DNA of 64,000 bases, taken from positions 1-64,000 of the forward strand of contig NZ_JAHWZX010000015.1 in NCBI RefSeq assembly GCF_019351405.1. The letters run 5' to 3'. A program made the translations under genes and the position numbers. Below the pieces are notes generated by a model. It had not been told where the DNA came from. It made no database searches and saw only the letters and a list, made by a program, of their open reading frames with translations. Positions 9,062 through 17,093 of the stretch are shown in pieces (position 1 is the stretch's first letter; every line of letters begins with the position of its first letter). This DNA comes from Stakelama flava. Its GTDB lineage: Bacteria; Pseudomonadota; Alphaproteobacteria; Sphingomonadales; Sphingomonadaceae.

Positions 9062-9451
9062 ATGGCAAAGTGGCTGATCCTGACGAGTCTGACCGCAGCT
9101 GTAGCCGCATTCGCGCCCCTGCCCGCCGGCGCCCAGTCGCAAAACGGCGTGCTGGTCATTTACGGGACCGATGTGTGCCCCACCGATGCCAACGGCAATG
9201 AAATCGTCGTGTGTACGCGGCGGCCGGAAAGCGAACGCTATCGCATTCCCAAGGAACTGCGCGACATCAAACCCGAAAACCAGAGCTGGGCGACGAAGGT
9301 CGACGATGTTCGCGATGCCGGGCGCACCGGTGTCGGCAGCTGTTCAGCGGTGGGCGCGGGCGGCTTTACCGGTTGCCTGGCCGATACGATCAACCGCGCC
9401 AAGGCGGAATCGCGCGCGCGGCGCGATGCGGACGATTCAGCCGGGCGCTGA
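9062..9451 (+). CDS. Small secreted protein of unknown function
   Basis: A 129-residue protein with a clear Sec signal peptide (MAKWLILTSLTAAVAAFAPLPAGAQ). The mature part has cysteine-containing stretches VCPTDANGNEIVVCTRRPE and a later SCSAVGAGGFTGC, so two disulfides are plausible. The stretch RRPESERYRIPKELRD is followed by a Lys/Arg/Ala-rich tail. I recognise no domain. The start is supported by a near-perfect Shine-Dalgarno (AAGGAGGT at 9048-9055). Its end overlaps the convergent GT87-like gene by 15 bases. Confidence 0.8.
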   Translation: MAKWLILTSLTAAVAAFAPLPAGAQSQNGVLVIYGTDVCPTDANGNEIVVCTRRPESERYRIPKELRDIKPENQSWATKVDDVRDAGRTGVGSCSAVGAGGFTGCLADTINRAKAESRARRDADDSAGR

Positions 9452-10681
9452 TCGCGCATCGCCAACGTCCGGCGTTGCATTGACAAGCCAGGGCGGCGCT
9501 GGGCTACGTACGATCTGCGTAATAGCCCAAAGCATTGCGAAGGCGCGTATCGCGGCCGCAACCGCAATTTCGCCATGGGTTGTGCTGGGACTGACGCCGT
9601 CCATCCCCGCGAACATCCAGAATTCCGCGAAATAGGCGGCAATATCGCTAAGCACGAAGAGGGCGAGCGGCGCCAGACGGGGGATGGTAAGCACCAATAG
9701 CGGGTAGAGCCAAAGGTCAAATTGCGGCGAATACACCTTGTTGGTGAGCAGGAACCACGCAAGCACTGCCGGAAACAGCGTCCACAAATGCTCGCGATGA
9801 CGGCGCCAGCCAAGCGCGACAATGGTGGCGGCCCCCGCAAAGAAAATAAGCGCGGACCAGAAATTGCGCTCGGCCAGCGATGCGCTCCACAGATGATTGT
9901 CGCTCAATATCTGCCACACCGACGCGGCGGTCCCGACGCGCTCCCCCGAAAAGCGATAGAATTCGGACCAGTTTTCGAATGCGAAAAGCGCGACCGGCAG
10001 ATTTACCGCCACCCAGGCTGCCACCGCCGCCAGCGTGACGATGGCCGCACGCGGAACCCCGCGCCGCAGCCATGCCCCTTTACCGAACAGCGCCTGCAAC
10101 CCGATAAGCGGCAGCAGTAATAGAGGGTAGAGCTTCGCCGCAACGCCCAGTGCGGCGGCGGCCGCGGCGGCGACCAGCCGGTGCCGGCGCGCCAGCAACA
10201 TCGCGGTGACGCTGAACGCCACGGCGAGCATGTCCCAATTATGCCCGACATACAGGATCAGCGGCGGCGCGAAGGCCCAGCACCATAATCGCGTCCTTGG
10301 CACGCCTTCGCGGATCATCAACCATAGGGTGAAAAAGGCGAGGCCGGCGTTGAACGCGGTGACGATGTGCAGAAAATCGCCCGCATTCGCGCTTCCCCCG
10401 AACAGCGCGCGGGTAAAGGTCCCGGCCAGCCAGATCAGTCCGCCGGTGAGCACGGGATATTCCATCCGCGCCTGAAAATAGGGTATTTGCCCGTCAGCTA
10501 CCCCGCGTCCGCCCCAAAAGGGTACTGCATCGGAATAGCAGCCGCTGGTATATTGGATCGAATCGACCCAGCCGCCGCCAAGCACGCAATGCGCCTTGAA
10601 CAGCCAGCCGAGCAGGCAGGTAAGCGCCAGTGCAAGGTAGAGCGGCAACGATCGTTGCCCCGCATTTTCGTTTCCCTGCAT
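9437..10681 (-). CDS. GT87-like polyprenol-phosphate mannosyltransferase family membrane protein
   Basis: A 414-residue polytopic membrane protein resembling the DUF2029/glycosyltransferase 87 family, which uses polyprenyl-phosphate sugars on the outer face of the inner membrane. About ten hydrophobic segments are visible. Features are SDAVPFWGGRGVADGQIPYFQARMEYP (the acidic loop after TM1), YVGHNWDMLAVAF, and LTNKVYSPQFDLWLYPLL, which is typical of GT-C enzymes. I chose ATG 10681, preceded by AAAGGGGCGGGG, over a GTG at 10702. Acceptor and sugar are unknown. It is divergent from the radical SAM gene. Confidence 0.8.
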   Translation of the reverse strand: MQGNENAGQRSLPLYLALALTCLLGWLFKAHCVLGGGWVDSIQYTSGCYSDAVPFWGGRGVADGQIPYFQARMEYPVLTGGLIWLAGTFTRALFGGSANAGDFLHIVTAFNAGLAFFTLWLMIREGVPRTRLWCWAFAPPLILYVGHNWDMLAVAFSVTAMLLARRHRLVAAAAAAALGVAAKLYPLLLLPLIGLQALFGKGAWLRRGVPRAAIVTLAAVAAWVAVNLPVALFAFENWSEFYRFSGERVGTAASVWQILSDNHLWSASLAERNFWSALIFFAGAATIVALGWRRHREHLWTLFPAVLAWFLLTNKVYSPQFDLWLYPLLVLTIPRLAPLALFVLSDIAAYFAEFWMFAGMDGVSPSTTHGEIAVAAAIRAFAMLWAITQIVRSPAPPWLVNATPDVGDARSAPG

Positions 10682-10763
10682 CCCCGCCCCTTTCAGCCTC
10701 ACCGCCGATTCCCTGCACCTCGCACTCAGAGATTACAATTGTGTCTCGACAAGCGACGCGTCG

Positions 10764-10778
10764 GAACATAAAAAGAAC
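10764..10778 (+). promoter_or_regulatory. Candidate LexA (SOS) box, GAAC-N7-GAAC
   Basis: GAACATAAAAAGAAC is a direct repeat GAAC-N7-GAAC (the reverse complement of GTTC-N7-GTTC) with an A-rich spacer. This is the known LexA recognition pattern of alphaproteobacteria. It ends two bases before the ATG of the radical SAM gene, where bound repressor would block transcription start or elongation. It suggests DNA-damage induction of the downstream radical SAM, hemerythrin and UdgX genes. The match is seen directly; function is inferred. Confidence 0.65.
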
Positions 10779-10780
10779 AT

Positions 10781-12028
10781 ATGGCGCAACTCGATACCCG
10801 CGAAAAACTGGCTATTCTCGCCGACGCAGCGAAATATGACGCGTCATGCGCATCGTCGGGTACGTCGAAGCGCAATTCGGCGGGCGGCAAGGGGATCGGT
10901 TCGACCGAAGGGATGGGCATCTGTCATGCCTATGCGCCCGATGGCCGGTGCATCAGCCTGTTGAAGATATTGCTGACCAACAGCTGTATTTTCGACTGCC
11001 ATTATTGCATCAACCGGAAAAGCTCGAATGTCCGGCGCGCGCGCTTCACCGCGCAGGAAGTGGTCACCCTCACCCTGTCCTTCTATCGGCGCAATTATAT
11101 AGAGGGACTGTTTTTGTCGTCGGGGATCATCGGTTCGTCCGACTATACGATGGAGCAGATTGTAGAGGTCGCGCGCAGCCTGCGCGAAGACCATGATTTT
11201 CGCGGCTATATCCATCTGAAGACCATTCCGGACGCAGATTCCGATCTGGTTGAGGCGGCGGGCCGCCATGCCGACCGTGTGTCGATCAATGTCGAACTGC
11301 CCACCGAACAGGGGCTGAAACGCCTTGCGCCTGAAAAATCGCAGCGGCGGATCGAACGTGCGATGGGCGCGATGCATCGATCGATCGAGGATGGCGGCGA
11401 TGCGGCGAAACGCTATCGCTCCGCCCCGCGCTTCGCCCCGGCGGGCCAGTCGACTCAGATGATCGTGGGCGCGGACGCGGCGACCGATGGCGATATAGTG
11501 CGCCGCGCGTCGCAGCTTTACGGCAGATTCGGGCTGCGCCGGGTTTATTATTCGGCGTTCAGCCCGATTCCGGAAGCAAGCACGGTGCTGCCGCTGCAAC
11601 GCCCGCCATTGATGCGCGAACACCGGCTGTACCAGTCCGACTGGCTGATGCGGTTTTACGAGTATCGCCCCGATGAAGTGGCCGCCGCCGCCGATCCGGT
11701 GACGGGCATGCTGCCGCTCGATATCGATCCCAAGCTTGCCTGGGCGCTGCGCTTTCGCGACCGGTTTCCGGTCGATGTCAACCGCGCCCCGCGCGAAATG
11801 CTGCTTCGGGTGCCGGGGCTGGGGGTGAAGGCGGTGAACGCGATCCTCACCACCCGGCGCTGGCGGCAATTGCGGCTTGCCGATGTCGCTCGGCTCACCG
11901 TTTCGCTCACCAAATTACGCCCGTTTCTGATTACCGCCGACTGGCGCCCGGTCGCATTGACCGATCGCGCCGACCTGCGTTCGCTGGTGACAAAGCGCGC
12001 AAAGCAACTCGAACTGTTCGCGGCATAG
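10781..12028 (+). CDS. Putative DNA modification/repair radical SAM protein
   Basis: A 415-residue radical SAM protein of the group annotated as putative DNA modification/repair protein (the TIGR03916-type family, usually encoded beside UdgX). The [4Fe-4S] motif C69-x3-C73-x2-C76 lies in SCIFDCHYCINRKSS. Further conserved cysteines are C23, C48 and C57 (DASCASS, GICHAY, GRCISLLKILLTN). Near residues 340-355 is a helix-hairpin-helix (LLRVPGLGVKAVNAIL), a non-specific DNA-binding element. The reaction is unknown. The LexA-type box immediately upstream and the UdgX fusion two genes downstream point to DNA repair. The start matches the family N-terminus (EKLAILADAAKYDASC). Confidence 0.88.
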   Translation: MAQLDTREKLAILADAAKYDASCASSGTSKRNSAGGKGIGSTEGMGICHAYAPDGRCISLLKILLTNSCIFDCHYCINRKSSNVRRARFTAQEVVTLTLSFYRRNYIEGLFLSSGIIGSSDYTMEQIVEVARSLREDHDFRGYIHLKTIPDADSDLVEAAGRHADRVSINVELPTEQGLKRLAPEKSQRRIERAMGAMHRSIEDGGDAAKRYRSAPRFAPAGQSTQMIVGADAATDGDIVRRASQLYGRFGLRRVYYSAFSPIPEASTVLPLQRPPLMREHRLYQSDWLMRFYEYRPDEVAAAADPVTGMLPLDIDPKLAWALRFRDRFPVDVNRAPREMLLRVPGLGVKAVNAILTTRRWRQLRLADVARLTVSLTKLRPFLITADWRPVALTDRADLRSLVTKRAKQLELFAA

Positions 12029-12097
12029 GCGGCGACGCGTTGAACCTCTGACGCGTTCGCCGGTTGAAGCGCACGACGTGCAACAGGAGATAGTCGA

Positions 12098-12580
12098 ATG
12101 GCCGAAGAACGCATTTTCCAGGATTTGAAAAACGATCATGACCGCCATCGCGATCTGCTCGCAAAAATCGCCGAAACCCATGGCGACAGCGAGGATCGCC
12201 GCGATCTGTTCGAAAAATTCCGGGTGGAGGTCTCGGCGCATGCCGCGGCGGAAGAGGAATCGCTCTACGCCACGATGCTCGCGAAACCCGACCTGCGCGA
12301 CGATGCGCGCCATTCGGTGTCCGAACATAAGGAAGTCGACGATTTTCTGGGCGAACTTTCCGAAATGGATATGAGTTCGAGCGGGTGGCTGCCCAAGTTC
12401 AAGGAAATGCGCCACCGCTACGAACATCATATCGATGAGGAAGAAGAAGAAATGTTCCCCGCCGCCGCGAAGGATTTGTCGCAGGCCGAAGAGGATCGGC
12501 TGGCAAAGGTTTTCGAAACGCGCAAGCCACGCGAACTGGACCGCGCGAAAGACAGCGCTTCGGGCGACGAGCGCGAATAG
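12098..12580 (+). CDS. Hemerythrin domain-containing protein
   Basis: A 160-residue four-helix-bundle protein with the hemerythrin HHE pattern for a di-iron site. The ligand pattern is NDHDRHRDLL, then HAAAEEESLY, then SVSEHKEVDDFL, then RHRYEHHIDEEEEEMFP. Such proteins bind O2 or NO, or act in iron and oxidative-stress handling. A tail of charged residues follows. It sits between the radical SAM gene (69 bases upstream) and the DUF4130-UdgX gene (19 bases downstream), all on one strand, so it is probably part of that operon. An AGGAG ribosome site precedes the ATG. Its role there is unknown. Confidence 0.88.
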   Translation: MAEERIFQDLKNDHDRHRDLLAKIAETHGDSEDRRDLFEKFRVEVSAHAAAEEESLYATMLAKPDLRDDARHSVSEHKEVDDFLGELSEMDMSSSGWLPKFKEMRHRYEHHIDEEEEEMFPAAAKDLSQAEEDRLAKVFETRKPRELDRAKDSASGDERE

Positions 12581-12599
12581 CCGCGTCCCGGCGGACGCG

Positions 12600-13985
12600 A
12601 TGCACACGGTCAGGCTGGCGGGCGAGGACGATTTCGAAGGGTGGCGCGATGCCGCCCGCTCACTCGCCGCCCTGGGTGCAGCGCCCGATACGGTTATCTG
12701 GCAGGTCGGCGGCGCGCGGGACGATTTGTTCGGTGAAGCCCCCCCGCCGCCCGCGTCGCCCAAAAGCGAAACCCGTGTGCCGCGCCGCTTCGTCGAACTG
12801 GTGCGCAGCGCCCTGCTCCACCGTGATCCAGAACGCTTCGCACTCGGTTATGCGCTGCTGGTCCGGCTTGCCGATCAACCGCGGCTGATCGACGATGCGG
12901 CCGATCCGCTGGTCCGCCGACTGGAGACGATGGCAAAAGCGGTGCGGCGCGACATTCACAAGATGCGGGCGTTTGTGCGCTTCCGTGCGATCGAGGATGA
13001 AGGCGGCGATCGCTATATCGCATGGTTCGAACCCGACCATCATATCGTTCACGCCAATGCCGCCTTTTTCGTCAATCGGTTTGCGTCGATGCGCTGGTCG
13101 ATCCTGACGCCCGCGCTTTCGCTGCACTGGGACAGCGAAATGCTTCGCGAGGGACCGGGCGCGAGCAAGCGCGATGCGCCCGGCGACGACCCGGTCGAGG
13201 CGATCTGGAAAACCTATTACGCGTCGATCTTCAATCCCGCGCGGCTGAAAACCGGCGCGATGCTGAAGGAAATGCCGCGCAAATACTGGAAGAACATGCC
13301 CGAGACCGCGCTGGTCGGCGAACTGGTCGCGACGGCACGGCAACGGGAAAGCGCGATGATCGACACCGCACGCACCGCGACCGGCGGCAATATCGAAGCC
13401 GCGTGGCAGGCGTTGCGCGATGAGGCGGCGTCCTGCCGCCGCTGCTCGCTTTACAAAAATGCGACGCAGACCGTCTTTGGCGAGGGACCTCTCGACGCGG
13501 CGATGATGCTGATCGGCGAACAGCCGGGCGATCAGGAAGATTTGGCGGGCAGGCCCTTTGTGGGCCCGGCGGGACAGGTGCTCGACACCGCGCTGGGCGA
13601 GGCGGGGATCGACCGGGCGCGGCTGTACGTCACCAACGCCGTCAAGCATTTCAAATTCACGCCGCGGGGCAAACGGCGCATTCACGCAAAGCCCGACAGC
13701 GGTGAGATCGAAGCGTGCCGTTGGTGGGTCGAACAGGAAAAGATGCTGGTCAAACCGAAGGTCAGCGTCGCGCTGGGCGCGACGGCGGCCCGGTCGCTGC
13801 TCGGCAAAACGGTGACGATCGGGCGCGAACGCGGTCGGCCGATCGAGCTTGCGGGCGGCGGGGTGGGCTGGATCACGGTCCATCCCAGCTATCTGCTGCG
13901 CATCCCCGAAGCGGACCGCGCGGCGGAGGAAACCAACCGCTTCGTTGCGGATTTGAAAGCGGCCTATGCGCTCGCGGCGGGCTGA
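12600..13985 (+). CDS. DUF4130 - UdgX fusion, uracil-DNA binding/glycosylase protein
   Basis: A 461-residue fusion. Residues 1 to about 240 match the DUF4130 (TIGR03915-type) domain that accompanies the radical SAM protein. The rest is UdgX, a family-4-like uracil-DNA glycosylase that becomes covalently bound to the uracil site. Seen are GEQPGDQED at 306-314 and the UdgX-specific loop KRRIH at 358-362, whose His362 corresponds to the covalently reacting histidine. HPSY starts at 428. The Fe-S ligands are C279, C282 and C373, with VKH350 in place of the third cysteine, as I recall for UdgX. The ATG at 12600 follows hemerythrin by 19 bases. Its end overlaps the convergent DUF6445 gene by 22 bases. 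Confidence 0.9.
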   Translation: MHTVRLAGEDDFEGWRDAARSLAALGAAPDTVIWQVGGARDDLFGEAPPPPASPKSETRVPRRFVELVRSALLHRDPERFALGYALLVRLADQPRLIDDAADPLVRRLETMAKAVRRDIHKMRAFVRFRAIEDEGGDRYIAWFEPDHHIVHANAAFFVNRFASMRWSILTPALSLHWDSEMLREGPGASKRDAPGDDPVEAIWKTYYASIFNPARLKTGAMLKEMPRKYWKNMPETALVGELVATARQRESAMIDTARTATGGNIEAAWQALRDEAASCRRCSLYKNATQTVFGEGPLDAAMMLIGEQPGDQEDLAGRPFVGPAGQVLDTALGEAGIDRARLYVTNAVKHFKFTPRGKRRIHAKPDSGEIEACRWWVEQEKMLVKPKVSVALGATAARSLLGKTVTIGRERGRPIELAGGGVGWITVHPSYLLRIPEADRAAEETNRFVADLKAAYALAAG

Positions 13986-14602
13986 TCGGCGGGGCGCTTC
14001 GCCGCGCGGAAGAACATCAGATGGACCAGCCGCGCGTTTTCGGGCCGGTCGCCAAAGCCGGGCGCGGAATTGTGGAACAGCCAGGGGCTGAACAGAATCA
14101 GCCGGTTGAAGCGCATCGGCACGCGCATGGTGCGCTCCCAGCAATCGGGCCGCAGCGTATCGGCGTTTACCACCTCTTCGATCAGGCGGTTCGCATCGGC
14201 ATAGCCGCTGTCCGCCATCGCGCGCGGCGTACGCGGTACCGATTCCAGCCCCGTGCGACGGTGGCGGAAAAAGTCGGTACCGCCCTGGCAATGCTGCGGC
14301 AGCGACAGGTACAGGATGCCCGAATAGAAGCACGGATCGATATGCACGCCGCTTCGCCCCGCATCGTCGGCGCGCGTCATCCGGCAATGCTGGTGCATCG
14401 TGCCGGGCATGGCATCGACCCGAACGCCGATCCGCGCCGAAACCGCAGCGTCCAGATTGCCGATCGGCAGCGCGGTGCGCGACGGCAGGCCGGGATATTT
14501 CCCTTTTTTGAAAGCAGGGTCGTAATCGAGCGCGAGCGCGGCTTCCCGAAAGCCGTGCGGATCGGGAAGGAAGTCGTCGATGATCATCAGCGATGCGAGC
14601 AT
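13964..14602 (-). CDS. DUF6445 family protein, possible 2-oxoglutarate/Fe(II) dioxygenase fold
   Basis: About 212 residues resembling the DUF6445 family. An HxD-type motif occurs in SGVHIDPCFYSGILYLSL. A distal His-x-Arg-like region (LILFSPWLFHNSAPGFGDRPENARLVHLMFF) would supply the third iron ligand and the 2-oxoglutarate arginine of a prolyl-hydroxylase-like fold. That is inference from motif spacing. The start at 14602 (MLASLMIIDDFLPDP) matches the usual beginning of such proteins; an upstream ATG at 14647 is less likely. It converges on UdgX and is divergent from the DUF1810 gene. Substrate unknown. Confidence 0.7.
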   Translation of the reverse strand: MLASLMIIDDFLPDPHGFREAALALDYDPAFKKGKYPGLPSRTALPIGNLDAAVSARIGVRVDAMPGTMHQHCRMTRADDAGRSGVHIDPCFYSGILYLSLPQHCQGGTDFFRHRRTGLESVPRTPRAMADSGYADANRLIEEVVNADTLRPDCWERTMRVPMRFNRLILFSPWLFHNSAPGFGDRPENARLVHLMFFRAAKRPADQPAASA

Positions 14603-14676
14603 GGCGCAAAGGTGTGACAGATCACCGCACGCAAGGAAATATGGCACCGCGCGGAGGCGGTTCGCGTTGGTCCGCG

Positions 14677-15090
14677 ATGGAAAACGATCTTAGCCGCTTC
14701 GTAGAGGCGCAGCAAAATGTCTGGCAGCAGGCGCTTGCCGAACTGAAAGCGGGCGACAAGCGCAGCCACTGGATGTGGTTTATCTTTCCCCAGATCGCCG
14801 GACTGGGCCAAAGCCCCACCGCGCGTTTCTATGCCATTGCCGGGCGGAGCGAGGCCGGGGCGTACATGGCGCACGCACTGCTCGGGCCACGCCTGATCGC
14901 GGCGAGCGAAGCGGTGCTCGACCATAAGGGCGAGCGAACAGCGTCGGCCATGCTGGGCGAAATCGACGCGATGAAGCTGAAATCGTCGATGACCCTGTTC
15001 GAAGCGGTCAGCGACGAACCGGTGTTCGGCGCGGTGCTCGACGCATTTTACGGGGGCGAACGCGATTCAGCCACGCTGAACCGGTTGTGA
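14677..15090 (+). CDS. DUF1810 family protein
   Basis: A 137-residue soluble protein of the DUF1810 family. Typical motifs are LSRFVEAQQNVWQQALAELK, SHWMWFIFPQIAGLGQSPTA, YMAHALLGPRLIAASEAVL and the ending ERDSATLNRL. Function is unknown; DUF1810 proteins have been related to NADAR/YbiA-like folds, which I cannot test here. ATG 14677 gives the usual length; an in-frame ATG at 14641 would add 12 residues. It lies 30 bases upstream of ung on the same strand. Confidence 0.88.
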   Translation: MENDLSRFVEAQQNVWQQALAELKAGDKRSHWMWFIFPQIAGLGQSPTARFYAIAGRSEAGAYMAHALLGPRLIAASEAVLDHKGERTASAMLGEIDAMKLKSSMTLFEAVSDEPVFGAVLDAFYGGERDSATLNRL

Positions 15091-15120
15091 CACCGCGCTG
15101 GCGGAGGTAACATTGCCGAT

Positions 15121-15834
15121 ATGGGTACAGGCGGAACGGTAAAGCTGGACGAAAGCTGGCGCGCGCCGCTCGCCGATGAATTCGAACAGCCTTATATGGC
15201 GGCGCTCAAACAGTTCCTGATCGACGAACGCGCCGCGGGCAAGCGTATCTTCCCGGCGGGCAGCGAATGGTTTCGCGCACTCGACCTTACCCCGCTCGAA
15301 GATGTGCGCGTCGTCATTCTGGGCCAGGACCCTTATCATGGGCCGGGACAGGCGCACGGCCTTTGCTTCTCGGTCCGTCCGGGCGTCCGCCCGCCGCCCA
15401 GCCTGGTCAATATCTACAAGGAGATGCGAAGCGACCTTGGCATCGAACCGCCGGGCCACGGGCATTTGGAACATTGGGCGCGGCAGGGGGTGCTGCTGCT
15501 CAATTCGGTGCTGACGGTGGAAATGGCGCGCGCCGCATCGCATCGCGGACGCGGATGGGAGCGCTTCACCGACGCCATCGTCCGGCTTGTGGCTGCACAG
15601 GAACGCCCGATCGTATTCATGCTCTGGGGCTCCTATGCCCAGAAAAAGGCGGGCTTCATCCCATCGGTCGAACGCGGCGGCCGGCATCTGATGTTGAAGG
15701 CGGCGCACCCTTCCCCGCTGTCGGCGCATTCGGGCTTTTTCGGCTGCGGCCATTTTTCGAAAGCCAATGCCTTTCTGGCCCAGCACGGGCGAACGCCGAT
15801 CGACTGGACATTGCCCGAGGCCGCGGATGGATAG
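15121..15834 (+). CDS. ung: Uracil-DNA glycosylase (family 1)
   Basis: Ung removes uracil from DNA to start base excision repair. The 237 residues contain the water-activating motif GQDPYH at 68-73 (catalytic D70) and the uracil pocket GLCFSV. They also contain [10 protein letters not shown] and the DNA-intercalation motif AHPSPLSAH with H197. Length is standard (about 225-240). It stands only about 1.1 kb from the distinct UdgX gene, so this chromosome segment encodes two unrelated uracil-recognising proteins. Confidence 0.97.
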   Translation: MGTGGTVKLDESWRAPLADEFEQPYMAALKQFLIDERAAGKRIFPAGSEWFRALDLTPLEDVRVVILGQDPYHGPGQAHGLCFSVRPGVRPPPSLVNIYKEMRSDLGIEPPGHGHLEHWARQGVLLLNSVLTVEMARAASHRGRGWERFTDAIVRLVAAQERPIVFMLWGSYAQKKAGFIPSVERGGRHLMLKAAHPSPLSAHSGFFGCGHFSKANAFLAQHGRTPIDWTLPEAADG

Positions 15835-15855
15835 GCGACGGGGAAGCGGGCGGCG

Positions 15856-16281
15856 ATGATCGCACAGCTCGCCATCGCCACCGCCATGGTGCTGCTGACC
15901 GTGGCGATCCACGGTGCCGGGATCATCGTGCTGGTGCGGCTGATGCGACTGGAAGCGGCGGAGGAACGCGCTGGCCATGTGGTTCACGCATCCTGGCGCG
16001 GCTTTGCCGTCACGCTGGCGCTGGTGCTTGGCCTGTTCCTGCTGCACGGGCTGGAAATCTGGCTCTACGCCGCGCTGTACGAACTTGGCGGCGCGCTGGG
16101 CGGGCTGGAACATGCCGTGTATTTCTCCACCATCACCTATGCCACGATCGGCTATGACGATCAGGGGCTGGACATAGCCTGGCGGTTGGTCGCAGCGATC
16201 GAGGGGATCAACGGAATCATCCTGCTGGGCTGGTCCACCGCGTTTTTCGTGACGGTGGTAAGTCGGCTGGGGCGGCGGTAG
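15856..16281 (+). CDS. Small ion channel family protein
   Basis: A 141-residue membrane protein with three hydrophobic segments and a pore-loop signature TYATIGYDD between the last two, matching the K+-channel-like Ion_trans_2 pattern (TxGYD in place of TVGYG). The first segment is IAQLAIATAMVLLTVAIHG. The pore region is preceded by LEHAVYFSTI. Cation channel activity is inferred from the filter-like motif alone. It lies 21 bases after ung on the same strand. Confidence 0.75.
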   Translation: MIAQLAIATAMVLLTVAIHGAGIIVLVRLMRLEAAEERAGHVVHASWRGFAVTLALVLGLFLLHGLEIWLYAALYELGGALGGLEHAVYFSTITYATIGYDDQGLDIAWRLVAAIEGINGIILLGWSTAFFVTVVSRLGRR

Positions 16282-16294
16282 CGCTTCGGACCCG

Positions 16295-16996
16295 TCAGCG
16301 CTCCTCCAGCACCGCATCCACCCATGTCGGGACAAGCGCCCCCGCCGGACCCATGCGGCTTTCGTCGAACAGGAAGCTGCCCTCGCTAGGGTCGAGGTTG
16401 AGTTCCAGCGTGCGCGCATCGTAATGGCGCGCCGTGCGGACGAAGCCCGCCGCCGGGTACACCGCGCCCGATGTGCCGATCGACACGAACAGGTCGCACG
16501 CCGACAGCGCCGCCTCTATCCGTTCCATTTCGCGCGGGATTTCCCCGAAAAACACGATGTCGGGGCGCAGCATCGCCTGCCCGCACGCGCTGCATTCGGC
16601 CATCGGCGGCAGCGATTTGCGCCATATATGCTTTTTTCCGCATCCGGCGCACAGAGCGGAGAGCAACTCCCCATGCATGTGAAGCAGCCGGGTCGCGCCC
16701 GCACGTTCATGCAGGTCATCGACATTCTGTGTTACGATCAGCAACTCGCCCGGCCATTCATCGTCGAGCCGCGCAAGCGCGCGATGCGCTGCATTGGGCT
16801 CCACCCCGGCAAGCGCCGCGCGGCGCGCATCATAAAATCGATGGACGGTATCGGGATCGCGGGCCAGCGCCTCGGGCGTGCACACATCCTCGACCCGGTG
16901 CCCTTCCCACAGGCCGCCGGGGCCGCGAAAGGTGGCAACGCCGCTTTCCGCCGAAATTCCCGCGCCGGTAAGCACCAAGATATTTTCGATAGCCAT
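16295..16996 (-). CDS. cobB: NAD-dependent protein deacylase (sirtuin)
   Basis: A 233-residue sirtuin that removes acyl groups from lysines using NAD. Motifs are GAGISAESGVATFRGPGGLW at residues 11-30, TQNVDDLHERAG, the catalytic His in HMHGEL, and a zinc site formed by CAGC and CSAC pairs. FFGEIPREM, SIGTSGAVYPA and the terminal nucleotide-binding segment LNLDPSEGS are also present. The start at 16996 (MAIENILVLTGAG) gives the standard length; longer frames run through the divergent dapB promoter region. Confidence 0.93.
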   Translation of the reverse strand: MAIENILVLTGAGISAESGVATFRGPGGLWEGHRVEDVCTPEALARDPDTVHRFYDARRAALAGVEPNAAHRALARLDDEWPGELLIVTQNVDDLHERAGATRLLHMHGELLSALCAGCGKKHIWRKSLPPMAECSACGQAMLRPDIVFFGEIPREMERIEAALSACDLFVSIGTSGAVYPAAGFVRTARHYDARTLELNLDPSEGSFLFDESRMGPAGALVPTWVDAVLEER

Positions 16997-17093
16997 GTCG
17001 GTGCAGCATAACGCGGGAAATCGGACGGGGAAGGCCTGTACGCCTTGCCTGATTTCTGTAACAGCCGCTGGCGAAGCACAAAGAGGCGACGGC

